Position numbers and translations under genes: made by a program | DNA from: Vicia villosa | Lineage: Eukaryota > Streptophyta > Magnoliopsida > Fabales > Fabaceae | Direction of reading: 5' to 3' | Assembly (NCBI RefSeq): GCF_029867415.1 | Contig: NW_026705458.1 | Coordinates: forward strand, 1 to 64,000 | Length of the DNA: 64,000 nucleotides | In this document: positions 12,205-24,047 of the stretch, piece by piece | Position numbering within the stretch: the stretch's first letter is position 1 | Layout: each line of letters begins with the position of its first letter | The notes under the pieces: generated by a model | Told to the model about the DNA's origin: nothing | Database searches by the model: none | Seen by the model: only the letters and a program-made list of their open reading frames with translations

Positions 12205-13000
12205 GAGTCAACTGAAATTCCAAATAGTAGGAGTTGATTATTTCACTAAAAGGATAGAAGCAGATGTTGTAGTCAGGATTGCGGCAGAAAGAGTGTGTTG
12301 TTTTTATTGACAAAATATTATGTGCAAATATGGGCTTCAGGGTCGTTGTCTCTAACAATGAGACTCAATTCACTAGCACTATGGTCACCGACTTTTGTAA
12401 AGATTTAGGAGTACAAACGGAATTAGTATCCATAGTACAACCCTCGAGGTAATGATAAGGCCGAATCGGCGAACAAAGTAATTTTTAAGGGACTCAAAAA
12501 TAAAATTTATGAGGCCAAAGGCTTGTGGGAAGACTTGCACCATGAGATAATTTAGTCGTACTACACCATTCCTTATTCCACTACTAAGGAAACCCCATTT
12601 TCCATGGTCTACGGGACAGACGCCATGCTACCAGTAGAGATTGACACACCCTCGTGGCGAAGATTCCAGTTTAGTTAAGAGGCGGACACAATATGCTTAA
12701 AGTGCACAGCAGACCTGGTCGACAAAGTAATGAAAGCCGCCTACGAACGAGAGTTCGCCACTAAACATAGAGCCACGATGAGGAATAATTCCAAAGTTAA
12801 ACCGAGAAAATGCAGGAGGGCAGCCTAGTCTTGAAAGAAGTAGTTCTAACTACAAAACAGGGAAAGCTACAACCTAACTAGGAATGATCGTACCACATAT
12901 ATCATAAGCTCCCACGTTGAGCATACAAGTTATCGGAATTCAAAGGGCTTCTTTTGCCCAAAAACTGGAACACTCTTTATCTTAAATACTATTAAAGTTA
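12205..13000 (+). pseudogene. Ty3/gypsy integrase remnant
   Basis: Read on the plus strand with stops and frameshifts, the sequence gives successive pieces of a gypsy integrase: VDYFTKRIEAD, then SNNETQFTS (consensus SDNGTQF, so the catalytic Asp is Asn here), then PYSTTKETPFSMVYGTDAML and the C-terminal LVLKEVVLTTKQGKLQP. This order and wording belong to the Ty3/gypsy integrase core plus C-terminal domain. Upstream RT and RNase H are not present. The fragment leads straight into the repeat array at 13.1 kb, as expected for the 3' end of such an element. Confidence 0.82.
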
Positions 13001-13096
13001 GAATTTTATGTAATTCTCGACTAAAAAGCATGCATATATATATCTGAAAAATGTTTGAGTGATTTATTACTGACAAGGATGTTCTTTCTTGAAAAT

Positions 13097-13460
13097 GTTA
13101 TTTGTTCGACTTCATAGCGAAGATCCTTGCCGCCTCTCAGGAGCAACGTCTCTTTGTTGGACTTCATGGTGAAGATCCTTGTTGCCCTTCAGAGAAACGT
13201 CTCATTGTTGTACTTTATAGCGAAGATCTTTGCCGCCTCTCAGGGAAATGTCTCATTGCTGAACTTCATAATGAAATTCGTTGTCGCCTTTCAAGATAAT
13301 GAAAATATGTTGGACTTCATAGTGAAAATTCTTGTTGCCTCTCAAGGCAATGCAAATATGTTGGACTTAATATTGAAGATCCTTGCCACCTCTCAAGGAA
13401 ATTCTAATGCATTGGACTTTCACGGGAAGATCCTTTCCTCCCCTCAAGGCAATACATGTA
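13097..13460 (+). repeat. 51-bp tandem repeat array in a gypsy 3' region
   Basis: Seven consecutive diverged copies of a 51-bp unit, each containing TTGGACTTCATAG.GAAGATC and a GCC.CTCAAGG segment. 51 is a multiple of three and 13127-13531 stays open, so the array translates as 17-residue repeats (pattern N.SLLDFI.KILAASQG). The open frame has no gene context and is best explained by the repeat length. Short tandem repeats are known in the 3' untranslated parts of plant gypsy elements, where they can seed satellites. Confidence 0.88.
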
Positions 13461-13530
13461 AGTCATACGACTCCTCTCTTGAGGGACTTAGTGTCTCCTC
13501 GAGCGGGGCAAAACTCAAGGGTCACGCCTA

Positions 13531-14464
13531 AGAGGCGCGACAAATATTCAGCTTGAGAGACTTGATAACAATTCTTGCGTGAGGGTGTTTACCTTGGTTT
13601 TGGTAAACAATCATTTTTCTTCCAAAATTGATACTTTGGTTGCTTACATGATCGACTAGATTGATACTAGGACATATATGTATATTTTCTTATTTTGGGT
13701 TTTCTCAATACTAAGTTATTTGATGGTAATAGTAAACTTAAAGACAAAATAAAGGTAATATAAAGACGATTTGTGAAAGTAAAAGGCTAAGAATTCAACT
13801 TCGACTGGAATGTAAATGGAATAAAAAAGGACTTTAATGCAAGTAAATTGACATTGAAATGAATATGGTGTTTCATATGTACATGTTCTCAGAAACTTTA
13901 TTCTCAATAACACTTAGATACTTTAAGTGATTTTGAGTTTGGTACAATATTGAACACGCCGAAATCTAATGCTAAGACTTTTATTTATACTACTTCGATA
14001 GTAATGGTAATGAACGGTCTTTTCTCTAGAGGATGACATGTTCTTGTTTGCATGTGTTTCGTCCCTCACAAGCTTCCACGCGTCCTTTTAAAGAATGGAT
14101 AAGATCAAAATAGAATTATCAGCCTTATTTTGAATTTGCCTTTGTCGAACTCCTGTCCGAGATATTCCAAAAAAATATTATAAGTCCTAGTGTAATATCA
14201 TTTTGCCAGTATGAAAACCCCTCTAAACAAATCCTAGTCGAAGAACATTACTTGTCTTTCTCTTCGAAATTAGCTTGTCTATTTGTGGTGTCGTTTTCTT
14301 TACCTCCCCGTTTCACTTGGGAGGACGGCACGCTAAACCCTTCACGCGAAATTTGGAAGGAGAATGCGCCCGTGGTGGGATGAATTTTATTTCAGTTCTT
14401 CCTACGATATCACACGAACTTTCTTATTTGTCCTACGAGTAGGAAAGGGAAAAAAAGATCTCAA
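13531..14464. other. Non-coding retroelement-like DNA
   Basis: No gene is visible. Position after the integrase remnant and repeat array suggests a gypsy 3' untranslated region or LTR, but no TG...CA border or second copy is available to prove it. Confidence 0.4.
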
Positions 14465-14829
14465 CTAAACCCTAGGAGTTTGCTAAGTGTGGGGATTTAC
14501 ACCTAGACTAGAAATTCTGGAGTCCGGGAGGTCGGTTATACATAGGGAAGTGTTTAAACACCCTACATATCTGTAGTACTCTACAGGAACCTTCTCTGTG
14601 TCATTGTGTTTGTGTTTATTGCTAATGATTGGGAAAGTTTCTCCTTTGTGTTAGGAGAAGGAATTGAATTGATTGAAGAAAGACAGACAGATAGACAGAC
14701 TGACTATTTTTGGTATTTTATTAGCTCGCTGAGATTCCTTGTGAACCTCATGCCTACATATCCCTAGTGGAAGTCAGAGCTTAATGTAGTTCGGGGAACT
14801 AACTAGGGAAATTAATTGTTTTTGGTGCC

Positions 14830-16450
14830 TTGCTTGAAGCTCAAGGTTGAAGCTTGGAATTAAATCTCTGTTTACAGTAAAGAGACATGAAATTATCTCT
14901 ACAGAGAGGTATTTGTACTATTCTACCACAAACATTTTTGAAAGAGTGACAGAATAACTGGATTCATTTCATTCAAGAGGGGGACCTTACTTGTGTGTAC
15001 AAGTATGCCAGTCAGATGCCTCTTAAATGAAAGAAAAATGCTCGTCCAAATTAGGGAAAGTGTACAAGTCTGGGGATGTGCCAGAGCATGTCTTTCAGAG
15101 TCCTAAATGGGAGACTTTGATTGAAATTGAAATTGAAATGTTTGTTTGTTTGAATGTGGTAGAGTAGTAAAAATATCTCTCTATAGAGATAAGCTATGTC
15201 TATCTACTGTATGAAAGATTTGACTTTAGCTGGCTTGTATGAGGCCCAAGCTTGAGGCTTTTTGATTGATTAATTAATATTATTGACTCTGGGAGATGAC
15301 TCCACTGGGGATTAATTACAGGGTATTTTTGTGTTCTGTACAAAGCCCAGAATTGAGGCTGACTCTGTTTAGGGAGACTCTATTTGTGTGCCTTGTACAA
15401 AGCCCAAGGTTGTGGCTGACTGTTGAGGATAATTGTGGTTTTTTAGACTATGACTCTAGTTAGGGAAAATATTATTTTCTGCCTTGTACAAAGCCCAAGG
15501 TTGTGGCGGACTCTTAAATGAATTAAGTATGTATGACTATATGGGGAAAGATCCTAAGTGTTAGGAATCTTTGACACATGAAAGATATGGTTTATCTGCC
15601 TTGTACAAAGCCCAAGGTTGTGGCTACTGAGTGATGAAGAACTCACTGGGGAGACTCTTGACAGGGGAGTTTTATTGTTTGGGTGCCTTGTATGAAGCCC
15701 AAGGTTGAGGCTAACTGTTTTTGTTGGTTTTAACTATACTGGAGATTAAAAAAGACTGTTTTTCTTTTGGAAGCTAACCCTTTCCAGGGATTTTGACTCA
15801 GCTGGTGAATTTGTCTGTTAAAAGACTGACTTTATCATGTTTTTTGGAGGCTGACCCTTTCCAGGGGTGTTTTGACTCTTTTGGGGAAATTATCTCCTAA
15901 GAGAATGAAATTATTGTTTTGACATTTAAAACAGATGTTGGAGGCTAACCCTTTCCAGGGGTTTTTTATTGAAATGAAGGAATGGATTGATTTTAAATGA
16001 CTTTGGAGGCTAACCCTTTCCAGGGATTTTGAGATTGAAAAATGGATGGCAGAAAGATTATCTAGTGGAGACTCTTTGTTTAAAGCCCAAGATGAAGGCT
16101 GACTCAATGCTGAGGATGACCAAAACATAGATCCTAGACTCTACTAAGGAGGATTGATGAAGATAAGGGTGACAGAGACTGTCCATGTCTCTCATTCCAA
16201 AAAGTGTACTCAATGCAAAATTGAGACAAACTTAGCTTGTTTTAAAGTCTGGTTTAAATTGGAAGAAACTCACCAGGGTAGGTTAAAAGGTGACTAAAGA
16301 CCTGTTCCTATGTTTATAAGAAACCTGATGGGTCCTTGTATACAAGCTCAAGAGGAAGCCGGAAATGCTTTTAAGAAGCCTGTGGGTCCTTGTACAAAGC
16401 CCAAGAGGAGGCTAATCGAGGGTCCTTGTTATAGCACAAGAGAAAGCTTA
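14830..16450 (+). repeat. Dispersed degenerate repeat (CCTTGTACAAAGCCCAAGG)
   Basis: About eleven imperfect copies of a ~28-nt word (CCTTGTACAAAGCCCAAGG followed by TTGTGGCTGACT) occur at irregular spacing. Examples lie near 14832, 15235, 15335, 15391, 15482, 15600, 15684, 16075, 16334, 16387 and 16421. The intervening DNA is different each time, so this is not a simple tandem array. Confidence 0.85.
15766..16035 (+). repeat. Four copies of a ~30-nt word (GAGGCTAACCCTTTCCAGGG)
   Basis: Copies begin near 15766, 15846, 15940 and 16005, each followed by a TTTTGA-like end. Spacing is 65-95 bp with unrelated filler. Confidence 0.85.
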
Positions 16451-16493
16451 TGTGGTTTTGAACTTATTTTGGCTCTAAGCAAATGGGTAAGAG

Positions 16494-16980
16494 GTTTCAC
16501 CGGGAATAATTCCTCTTTGGGTGGATGTGTCCTATTTATTTGGATTCTAAGGTTTTTGCCAAGATGTTTCACCGGGAATAATTCATCTTGGGGGTTTGAA
16601 CTACAGATCTCTAATTAGGAAAGAGCCTTCACCGGGAAGACATTCTCAATCCTAGGTCATATTCCTATAATATATATATAGTTTAACTGTCCTAAGGTTT
16701 ATACTCAAACGCAGTTCTAAACTAATATATGCACAGTTTATATTTGACAGTAATTTAAACAAAGACTGTAAATTGAAAGCTTGTAAAGCCTAACCTGGAT
16801 GGAGTGGAGGCCATTGAAGAAGTATGTACAGAGCCTCAACAGTAATTTTGTTGTTTTGTTGATAACAGTTGAATATATATATATGATAAACAGTTAAGGG
16901 TTTTTTTGAAAACAGAAGAAGTGAAGATGGACAAAGGTCACATAGGTATCTGAAGAGTTTCACCGGGAATAATGCCCTTC
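16494..16980 (+). repeat. Four copies of TTTCACCGGGAATAATTC
   Basis: Copies lie near 16494, 16565, 16627 (diverged) and 16958. They continue the style of short conserved words in variable filler seen from 14.8 kb. Confidence 0.8.
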
Positions 16981-17567
16981 AAATACCAGAAGAATGTTTT
17001 GAAAACAGAAAGAAGATTTTGAAAATACAGTTTTGAAAAACAAGCTAAGAAGAGAAGATTTTTGGGACTTACACTCTATTAGAGGCCCAGTACTTTACAG
17101 TACTGGTGATAAAAATAAATTTGAAAAAATGATTTGGAATGATACAAGGTTTTGTTGTTTGAAAACCCTAATCATTTGATTTTATCAGAGATTGAAAATA
17201 GTTTTGAGATTTGACAAAAGTCAACTTAATTAAAGCAAAGATGAAGATTTATGCCTAATTAAGACCTAAGTGATTAGGGTTTTATCATAAATTTATTTAC
17301 AAAAATGATTAGGTTAAAACAAAGTGAAAATATGTATTAAAGTATTTAAGAAAACACCTAAAAACATACTATTTTAAACCTAATAAAAACATGTGAAATA
17401 AATAATATTTTTATGATCTTTTTTATTATTCACAAAATAGAGATATTAAATAGCATGTGTGTAAAAAATGAAGTGAAAATAAATTAATTTGATAGGTTAA
17501 TTAATTATATGAAGTTGTGAGAAAATTGAAGTAAATAAGTGATAAAAAATAATGTTTTGGCCTCACC

Positions 17568-17625
17568 ATGGTTTGAACCCACGCCCTTGAAGCCAACAAC
17601 TCAAAATAACACCACTGCGCCAACG
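17568..17625 (-). other. tRNA-like module with pol III A and B boxes
   Basis: On the minus strand TGGCGCAGTGG (17622-17612) matches the A-box consensus and GGGTTCAAACC (17580-17570) matches the B box, at tRNA-like spacing of about 32 bp. There is no acceptor stem or CCA, so this is not a functional tRNA gene. Confidence 0.6.
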
Positions 17626-17719
17626 CGCGTTTGGTGTTAGTAAGTTGCCTCCACTTGGTCATATTTCAAAACAGGTTGTAATTCCTTAAAAAATAAAAGA
17701 ATCAAAAAGTCTGGGGCGA

Positions 17720-17790
17720 GGGGGATTCGAACCCCAGACTTGTGGCATGATGATACTAAAGGCGCATGTGTGGCCACTAGGGCAAGTTGT
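17720..17790 (-). other. Second tRNA-like module
   Basis: On the minus strand the B box GGTTCGAATCC (17733-17723) is perfect. The A-box region (TTGCCCTAGTGG, 17785-17774) is one base longer than consensus. It has the same orientation as the module about 150 bp away. Confidence 0.55.
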
Positions 17791-18735
17791 TTAGTCGTTT
17801 ATAAAACGCTTTCAGTTAAATATATTTTAAACCCTCCCCTGAGAAATTAAAAATGGCGCCACCACCATCTTCGTCTTCAACCTCAAGCTCCATGATTTTT
17901 TGAATTTCTGAACTCACTCGTTTCTCAATCATTTGCCATGATGTAAACACGAAACTTGCTCTAAATTCACTCACGATTCTAAATATGTAACTAACATGAA
18001 CTAATATTAACTACATCTAATTAATTTAACAGAAATCGTGAAGAACCCTAAAATTTCAAAATCAAATTAAATGACTATACTGAAAGATAAATGAATGATG
18101 ATAGAGGGTTTTCAATCCTCTGATGATGCTGAACAAGATAGAATCGAGATATTTCACAAAGAGTACTTAAATTATAGAGGTGAAGTTCAGAAACTTACCT
18201 CTGAAACTGAAGGTCGTGAGGATGATTGAGAGCACCTGGGCTTGAATGAATGATCTCAATAGCTTCCCTGAGACTCAATGATGCTAACTGGATGCTTATT
18301 GTAGCTTGAATCCTCCTGAATTGCTCTATGGACCTCCCTCGATTTCAGCTTCAAGTGAACATGGAGGTTGTTGAATTTGGAGTTACAGGTGAGCTGCAGC
18401 CATCTGGTTAGCTCCACTATGACCTAGGGAGTGTGTCTGAATGATTGGTTTGGCCTGAGACTCCCTGAGTTACTCCATGGACCTCCAACTGCAAATGCTT
18501 CCAAGTGAGAGCAACAATGGTGTTCCTCCACTTACAGAAGTGATCCAGGTGCTTGGATCACCTCAAATGACCTCCCTTGAGATGTTGGAATGCTCACTTT
18601 CCAAAGATGAGCTTTGGTTTGAAGAAAACGATTCTTCTTGCCAAAGAACTTTGAAAAACAATGAACAAGAGGAGAGAAAGAGAAAGCAAGTAATTGAGTT
18701 GCTTTGGTGTGTTTTCTGAATGAGAATGAGGCCTC

Positions 18736-18743
18736 TATTTATA
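18736..18743 (-). promoter_or_regulatory. TATA box of the long LTR
   Basis: On the minus strand CCTATAAATAGAGGCCTCATT is a textbook plant TATA context, about 1.54 kb inside the LTR start at 20285. Confidence 0.6.
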
Positions 18744-20285
18744 GGCAAATGGATCAGTATAGCTGCAGAGGAGTGAGCTTCCTTAGTGAGGGAGTTTTGG
18801 TTTCTTAGCCATGAAGAAATTCAAAGAATCTCCAAAATGCAATGATGCATTTTCGAGCCAATTCTCCCAACCATTGATCTTGCAGGATCTTAGGGAACAT
18901 TTCTGATATGTAGCAAGTTTCTATTGGCTTAGGAGAAGATTCCAATTGGTGAATCATTGCTTATCATAAATTCTCAAAAGTAATGATTACATAATCACAT
19001 GTTCTTGCTTTTGGGAATCTTCTTCAATCTTCATGCCATGGTGAAAATGAATGCATGGCATTGTTTCAGACATGTTATGGGTCGTGTAGCATCCATTCAT
19101 GAAGCAAAATGCACAAAATTGCAAAGTTCCAATTTGCACATGACCTATAATTTCACTTTATGAGGCCAACTTTGAACAAGCATAACTCCTAGCTCAAATT
19201 GAATTTTGAGAAGGTTGAACACAATTTGGAAAGCCCTAAACATCTACTTCAAATCATTAGTTTATGTCTTCTTCAGATTCCTTTGGGAAATTTGTGAAAA
19301 ATGAGGCCAAAGTTGGAAGAAAACTAGGTTAAAACACTTAGAAAAATTTCTAAGTGTTTATGACCTAAACTTCAAAATTTCCAAAACTTCATAAATGGTT
19401 GATCTTTTGAAAAAAGTTCCCTTGTAAGATGTTGTTTTATTTTGCAAGATCTACAACTTTCATGTTGGAAGTTTTTTGAGTTGTGTAGGTGAAATTTTGA
19501 GATCTCACCATGCCTTTAAAAACCCTAATTCCCGACTTTTCGCTCCTTGATGAATTTCTTTGAATTTCTTTGGCCAAATGACTTTGATATCCATATATTG
19601 ATGATATTGATCTTTGAAAGTCATTTTTTGACCAAAAACCTTAAAAGTCAATGATGATCCTTCACAGTTGACTTTTTCCTGACAAAGTGAATTTTTGGGC
19701 TTTTGTGTAGAAATAAGATCTTCTCCCCAAATGGATGATATAAATGGATTATATGGAGGTAGTAGAGATCCTTGAATCATGTCTTGAGTTTTGGATTCAT
19801 GCCCTGATCAGAAGTCAACTATCTTGGTGAATTAGGTCAAAACCCTAATTTGTCGACCATGTGAAAGTAATGACTGTAGACTTTGAATTGAAGTGTGATG
19901 TCCAGTAGATCTTGTAATATGAGTTATTTGAAGAAGATTGATGTCTTTGAATGACCCTCTGGGGCTTTTTAGGGTTTCCCAAATGTGATCCCTGATTTTA
20001 GTCCTTGATAGGCTCAAAACCCTAGTCTGGTGACCTGAGTAAGCCTGTACTCATATGACTGGATGTCTAATCAATCATAGATGAGAAAAGTGAAGTTTTT
20101 GAGCTCCATGATTGTATTAGAGGCTAATCTTTGTATTGATTGATCCTTTGCCTGAGCTTTCTTGTCTTTGTGCATCCTTGATTAGGTATCAGATGGAGAA
20201 ATGACTGCTCTGGGTACTTGTCTTGACCTGATGAAAAATCCTGAAGATATGTCATCTCAGGGGGGTCAAAAATTAGGGTATGACA

Positions 20286-21096
20286 CTCAACTGCTAGATT
20301 TGAATCCATATGGTTATTTGCTAGACACAAGATGTTAATGAAGTAGTTAACAACATGTGTGGCCATGTCATTCGTATCATTTAAAACTTTTTCTCCACCT
20401 TTGAAGTAAGGAATGATGTTTCTGGAACTCTTAATTTTTGCCATTCTATGAAATAATTAAGTGTTCCTATCTCCATTAAGATGTCGTTTTAACTTTGCCT
20501 TTTCAAACCAGAATAAATCTTCCTTTTCATGGCATTTCTCAATATCACTTTAATCCATCTTCTCTTGTTCTCTAATACTATGATTTGGACCATATAGATT
20601 GATCTGATCATGTATTTTTCCAAGCTTCTTAATAGATTCTTTAACTAAGGTGTGAATGTTGGCAAAAACCTCTGTGTTCTAATTTTGGAGATTTTCCTTT
20701 AAAATTTAGAGCTTCTTATAAAGGATTTACATTAGACTTCCCACAACATGATTATTCTAGCAATTGGTAATTAAAAATCTTTGCAACTATCAAGCAAGGT
20801 CCATAAGCTTAACATTTTGAATTGGTATAAGAGCCTTAGAGGAGTGAAAGATGTCTCAGTAGGATAGAGTGATGGTCAGACTTCAGGCTTGGAAAAGTAG
20901 ATACAATCAATTTATAGCTAAAAGTTAGTTGTAATTGATTACAGAAAACCTATCAACCTTTATTTCCACAAAATCTCTCATAGACCTATCATTAGACCAA
21001 GTGAAAGTTGAGCTCTTGTAGGAATATCCTCCAGATTATTTTGATATGAACAAACCTTGAAGTCATTCATATGATATCTATTAGGACTATGGCTAT
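20286..21096 (-). pseudogene. LINE ORF2 remnant, endonuclease end to pre-RT linker
   Basis: Minus-strand translation, with stops and shifts, gives the end of an L1-type endonuclease (HSPNRYHMNDFKVC, NNLEDIPTRA). A linker follows (NTEVFANIHTLVKESIKKLG, EDLFWFEKAKLKRHLNGDRN) and then the pre-RT segment (FHRMAKIKSSRNI, VVNYFINIL). The 3' side is cut by the long LTR ending at 20285, so RT is lost. The 5' side continues beyond the solo LTR at 24048. Confidence 0.85.
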
Positions 21097-24047
21097 TGTA
21101 GCAACCTGCCCTAAAAATTAGACTTTTAGAGTCGCCACCTATTCTGAAGGGCGAATAGGAAACCCTATGCAGATTAGAGATCGGGGTAAGATTATTATAA
21201 TCAGGTCGAGGGAAGGTGTTAGGCACCCTCAACCCTTTCCTAAGGTTTGATCTAAGATGAAGGTTTATGGCAAAATTATAGAGGTTAATAGCTAATGAAA
21301 TGAGAAGGGCGAAATGTGAGATTTGAACTGAATGGAGGTTTTAGGGAAGGGGACTCGCCTTGGTTATCCAAGTGCCTACGTATCTCCTTAGGGAGAATCA
21401 GAGTCAACGTAGTTCGGGCACAGGGTTGTACGCCTTAGAATTAGAATTTGATTATGGTTTGAAGGCTTTTTGAATGGCCTGTCGTAGTTTTAGAAATTGT
21501 GATTTGAAAGGCATTTTGAGTTGCCTGATTGAAAAGGATGAACTTCTGTAGTGTCGTGGTTTAGTGTGTTTTGAATGTTTGGGCGTACAACCCTGATTTG
21601 ATATGTCACCGTTAGTTGCGATGACCAATAGGTTTGATCATTATAGTTAACGGATTAATGGGGTATTGCTGGTTACTCTGACCGATAGATTCGATCGTCG
21701 CGGGCAACAAATAAAATGTATTTTAAATTTTGTATATTTTTATCTCTTGTCTAATGGGACTAATAGATTTAGTCGGGTCGAGAAGAGAATTAATTAAGGG
21801 TTAATGTTCTTTGCCAAATGGGCAGTGGGATTGGACAAACCCTAATGCATATAACCTTTCAATTAAAACTAATTAAATAGATTAAATCGATATAATCGAA
21901 ATAATCGGGAAAATATTCTAATCCTAGTTATTAGGCTAACCCTAAGTAGATTATCCTAATCCTAATTAAAATAAATAATACATAATTATCATTAATCTAA
22001 ATAACAATAAATTAAATAAATAAAAATGCAAACTAAATAAATAAAAATGCAATAAGAACCTAGTTTTAATCTTGTGTGGCATGCCTGGGAGGTCCATGGT
22101 AAGCCTTGCAATCCTGGTACGTTAGATTGGAATCATAGGAGATCCTGTGGCTGTAATGTGAGGGTACATGGTGGGGTTCCGTAGATCATTCGTACTAGAC
22201 TTATAGACAAACACATAGTGGAAATAATTTAAAAAATAATCTTGCCACCAGCAAGGGTCGAACCCACGCTGTGGCCTATCACGCATGCGCCTCCTTCCAC
22301 TAAGCTAATGCAATTATGTTGTCATAGCAATGCTCAGCAAACAATATATACTGATATTAAATTGAAAATATATCAATTCAAACCAGACTCCATGCGTGGG
22401 CCCCAGGGTGTAGCGGACGGCCAATCGTACGAGGAGAGAAAGAGAGACTTTTGTTGACTGTCCATTGGTGTCTTGCCACACACTCAGGGGGGATTCAACC
22501 TTTTGACTGCCAAACCAGATAGTGCCACGCGTGTGGTCGCTGTTCACCTTCTTCAACAACTTGCACACCCCAATTTAGCTACGGTTTTGCTTTGAAATAG
22601 CCACGGTTCCTGCAACATAAAATCGTAGCAAATTCTGCCCTTATACAAAACCTACGAAATTGAGTCAAACAGAAAATCTAAAAACCCAGATTGCCTTAAT
22701 TTTGTCCCCTGATCATGAATATGGTATTCGTTTAGCCTGCAAATCCTTGTAAACTTGATCCCGACGATAAGTTCTAACATGCCCTAACAATGGTGTTTTC
22801 TATTTTACACACCATGGCTTTGTTCCACCGGTCCAGATCTTCTTATGCGTTTATGGAGCTTCAATCACGATTCAAACTTAACCTTTTACCTTTTTGGACG
22901 TGAATGCAGTGGTTAGTTTGAGTTGATAGTGGCTTCCCTAAGAGATTCTTCGTGCCCTAGTTCTTTGATGATTTTGTCTTCATGAAACCCTAGCCTCTCC
23001 TTCTTTTTTCGTCCTCCTCTCCTAATGAATGTTTTAGAATATATATATATCATCACATTAGGGTTCAATCTTTGGCAAATAATCAACCAACTATTAACAT
23101 GAAAATTGAAAAAAAGATTTTGTATAAAATCTTTCTATTTTAGAACAATAATCTATTTCATGCACATTCTCCATTCATTCTTGGCCCTTGGATCATATTT
23201 AGATTTGTTTTGAATTAATAGAAAAGGAATGATCATTATATAGTTATTTTAGGATTTTATTTAATTTTTATTTGAATATAAATGAATAAAATCAAATAAA
23301 AATAAAATAATATCACAAGAACAATTATATTGGACCAATGGACCTCTCTTGGGCTTTTATTTGATCAAGACCAAAGCCATATACTTTCATCCATTTATTT
23401 TATATTTTTACTTAATTAATTTTCTTTTTAATTGACTAAAATTCAAATAAATATAAATAAAAAATATAAAAATGTGGGGATGTATTTGGAGGTTCTTAGT
23501 GCTCTTATAAGCAATTTTGGATCAACAAAACTTAAGCCCATTTTGGAAATTTGCAAGATTGGATAATATTTCTTTCATGGACTTCTTGAAATTCAACCAA
23601 CTTGCGCAATTCATAACTTCCTCAATTTTAATCATATAATTGCATTCTAGGACTTTTTAGAAAGCTTAAAGAGTCCTCAAATGACACGTTTGGTTTCATC
23701 TCAATTGAAGCTTCCATGCTCAAGTTATGAGCTTTGACCCAAAAGGTGTTTTTGTTGACCTTTTCGGAGGACCTGTAATGTTTTTGTCTATATCTCCCAA
23801 ATGGTGCATTTCTTGATCTTGGGCCCAACATCAAAGTTGTAGAGGATGAAATTTCCTTGAGGATAAGCTTTGGTTGGAGAATTTCTGACAAACCATGAGA
23901 GAGTTATGACCGGTCAAAGTTGAGTTGACTTTTTTTAGTTAAAAACCCTGATTTGAACCATTGATTAGGAGAGAGTGACTTGAGTTTAACCATTGAGCCT
24001 TGAACCCTTGAAGATGAAATAAGACGGGAAAATTTTGGGGTATGACA
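21097..24047 (-). mobile_element. Solo LTR (2951 bp) inserted in the LINE
   Basis: Minus-strand borders are TGTCATACCCCAAAATTTT at 24047 and GGTTGCTACA at 21097. Flanking 5-mers are GCTAT (21092-21096) and ACTAT (24048-24052), a target duplication with one mismatch. No internal or coding region is present, and the flanks are two halves of one LINE endonuclease. If the LTR and one duplication copy are ignored, the LINE frame continues without a gap. This is what unequal recombination between two LTRs leaves. The block near 21130-21420 is shared with the long LTR at 14.5-20.3 kb. Confidence 0.88.
22245..22312 (-). other. tRNA-like module in the solo LTR
   Basis: On the minus strand the A box TAGCTTAGTGG (22307-22297) and B box GGGTTCGACCC (22265-22255) are present at tRNA-like spacing. 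It lies in the same orientation, and at a comparable place between TATA and LTR end, as the two modules at 17.6-17.8 kb. Confidence 0.6.

Larger units (their letters stand above)
14465..20285 (-). mobile_element. Very long LTR-like sequence of a Ty3/gypsy-type element
   Basis: The right end, read on the minus strand, begins TGTCATACCCTAATTTTTG at 20285. It abuts LINE sequence directly. A TATA box (TATAAATA, minus) lies at 18736-18743, about 1.5 kb inside. Near the other end is a block (about 14520-14820) homologous to 21130-21420 of the solo LTR at 21.1-24.0 kb, including TAGGGAAGTGTTTAAACACC and a CCTACATATCCC...TAATGTAGTTCGGG segment. Both LTRs share end type, TATA placement and minus-strand tRNA-like modules. 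The left border is uncertain, since no TG start is clear near 14465-14495. Multi-kilobase LTRs like this occur in Tat/Ogre-type elements of legumes, but the lineage is inferred. Confidence 0.55.

Noticed and set aside
13127..13531. 134-residue open frame as a real protein gene
   Set aside because: It consists of the 51-bp repeat, whose length preserves the frame. There is no promoter or splice context, and it lies in a gypsy 3' region.
17568..17790. Functional tRNA genes
   Set aside because: A and B boxes are present, but no full cloverleaf, acceptor stem or anticodon arm could be drawn by eye.
14460..20290. CTCAA at 14460-14464 and 20286-20290 as a target duplication of the long LTR
   Set aside because: The sequence after 14464 does not begin with TG, and DNA left of it is not the LINE found right of 20285. 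A 5-bp match by chance is easy.
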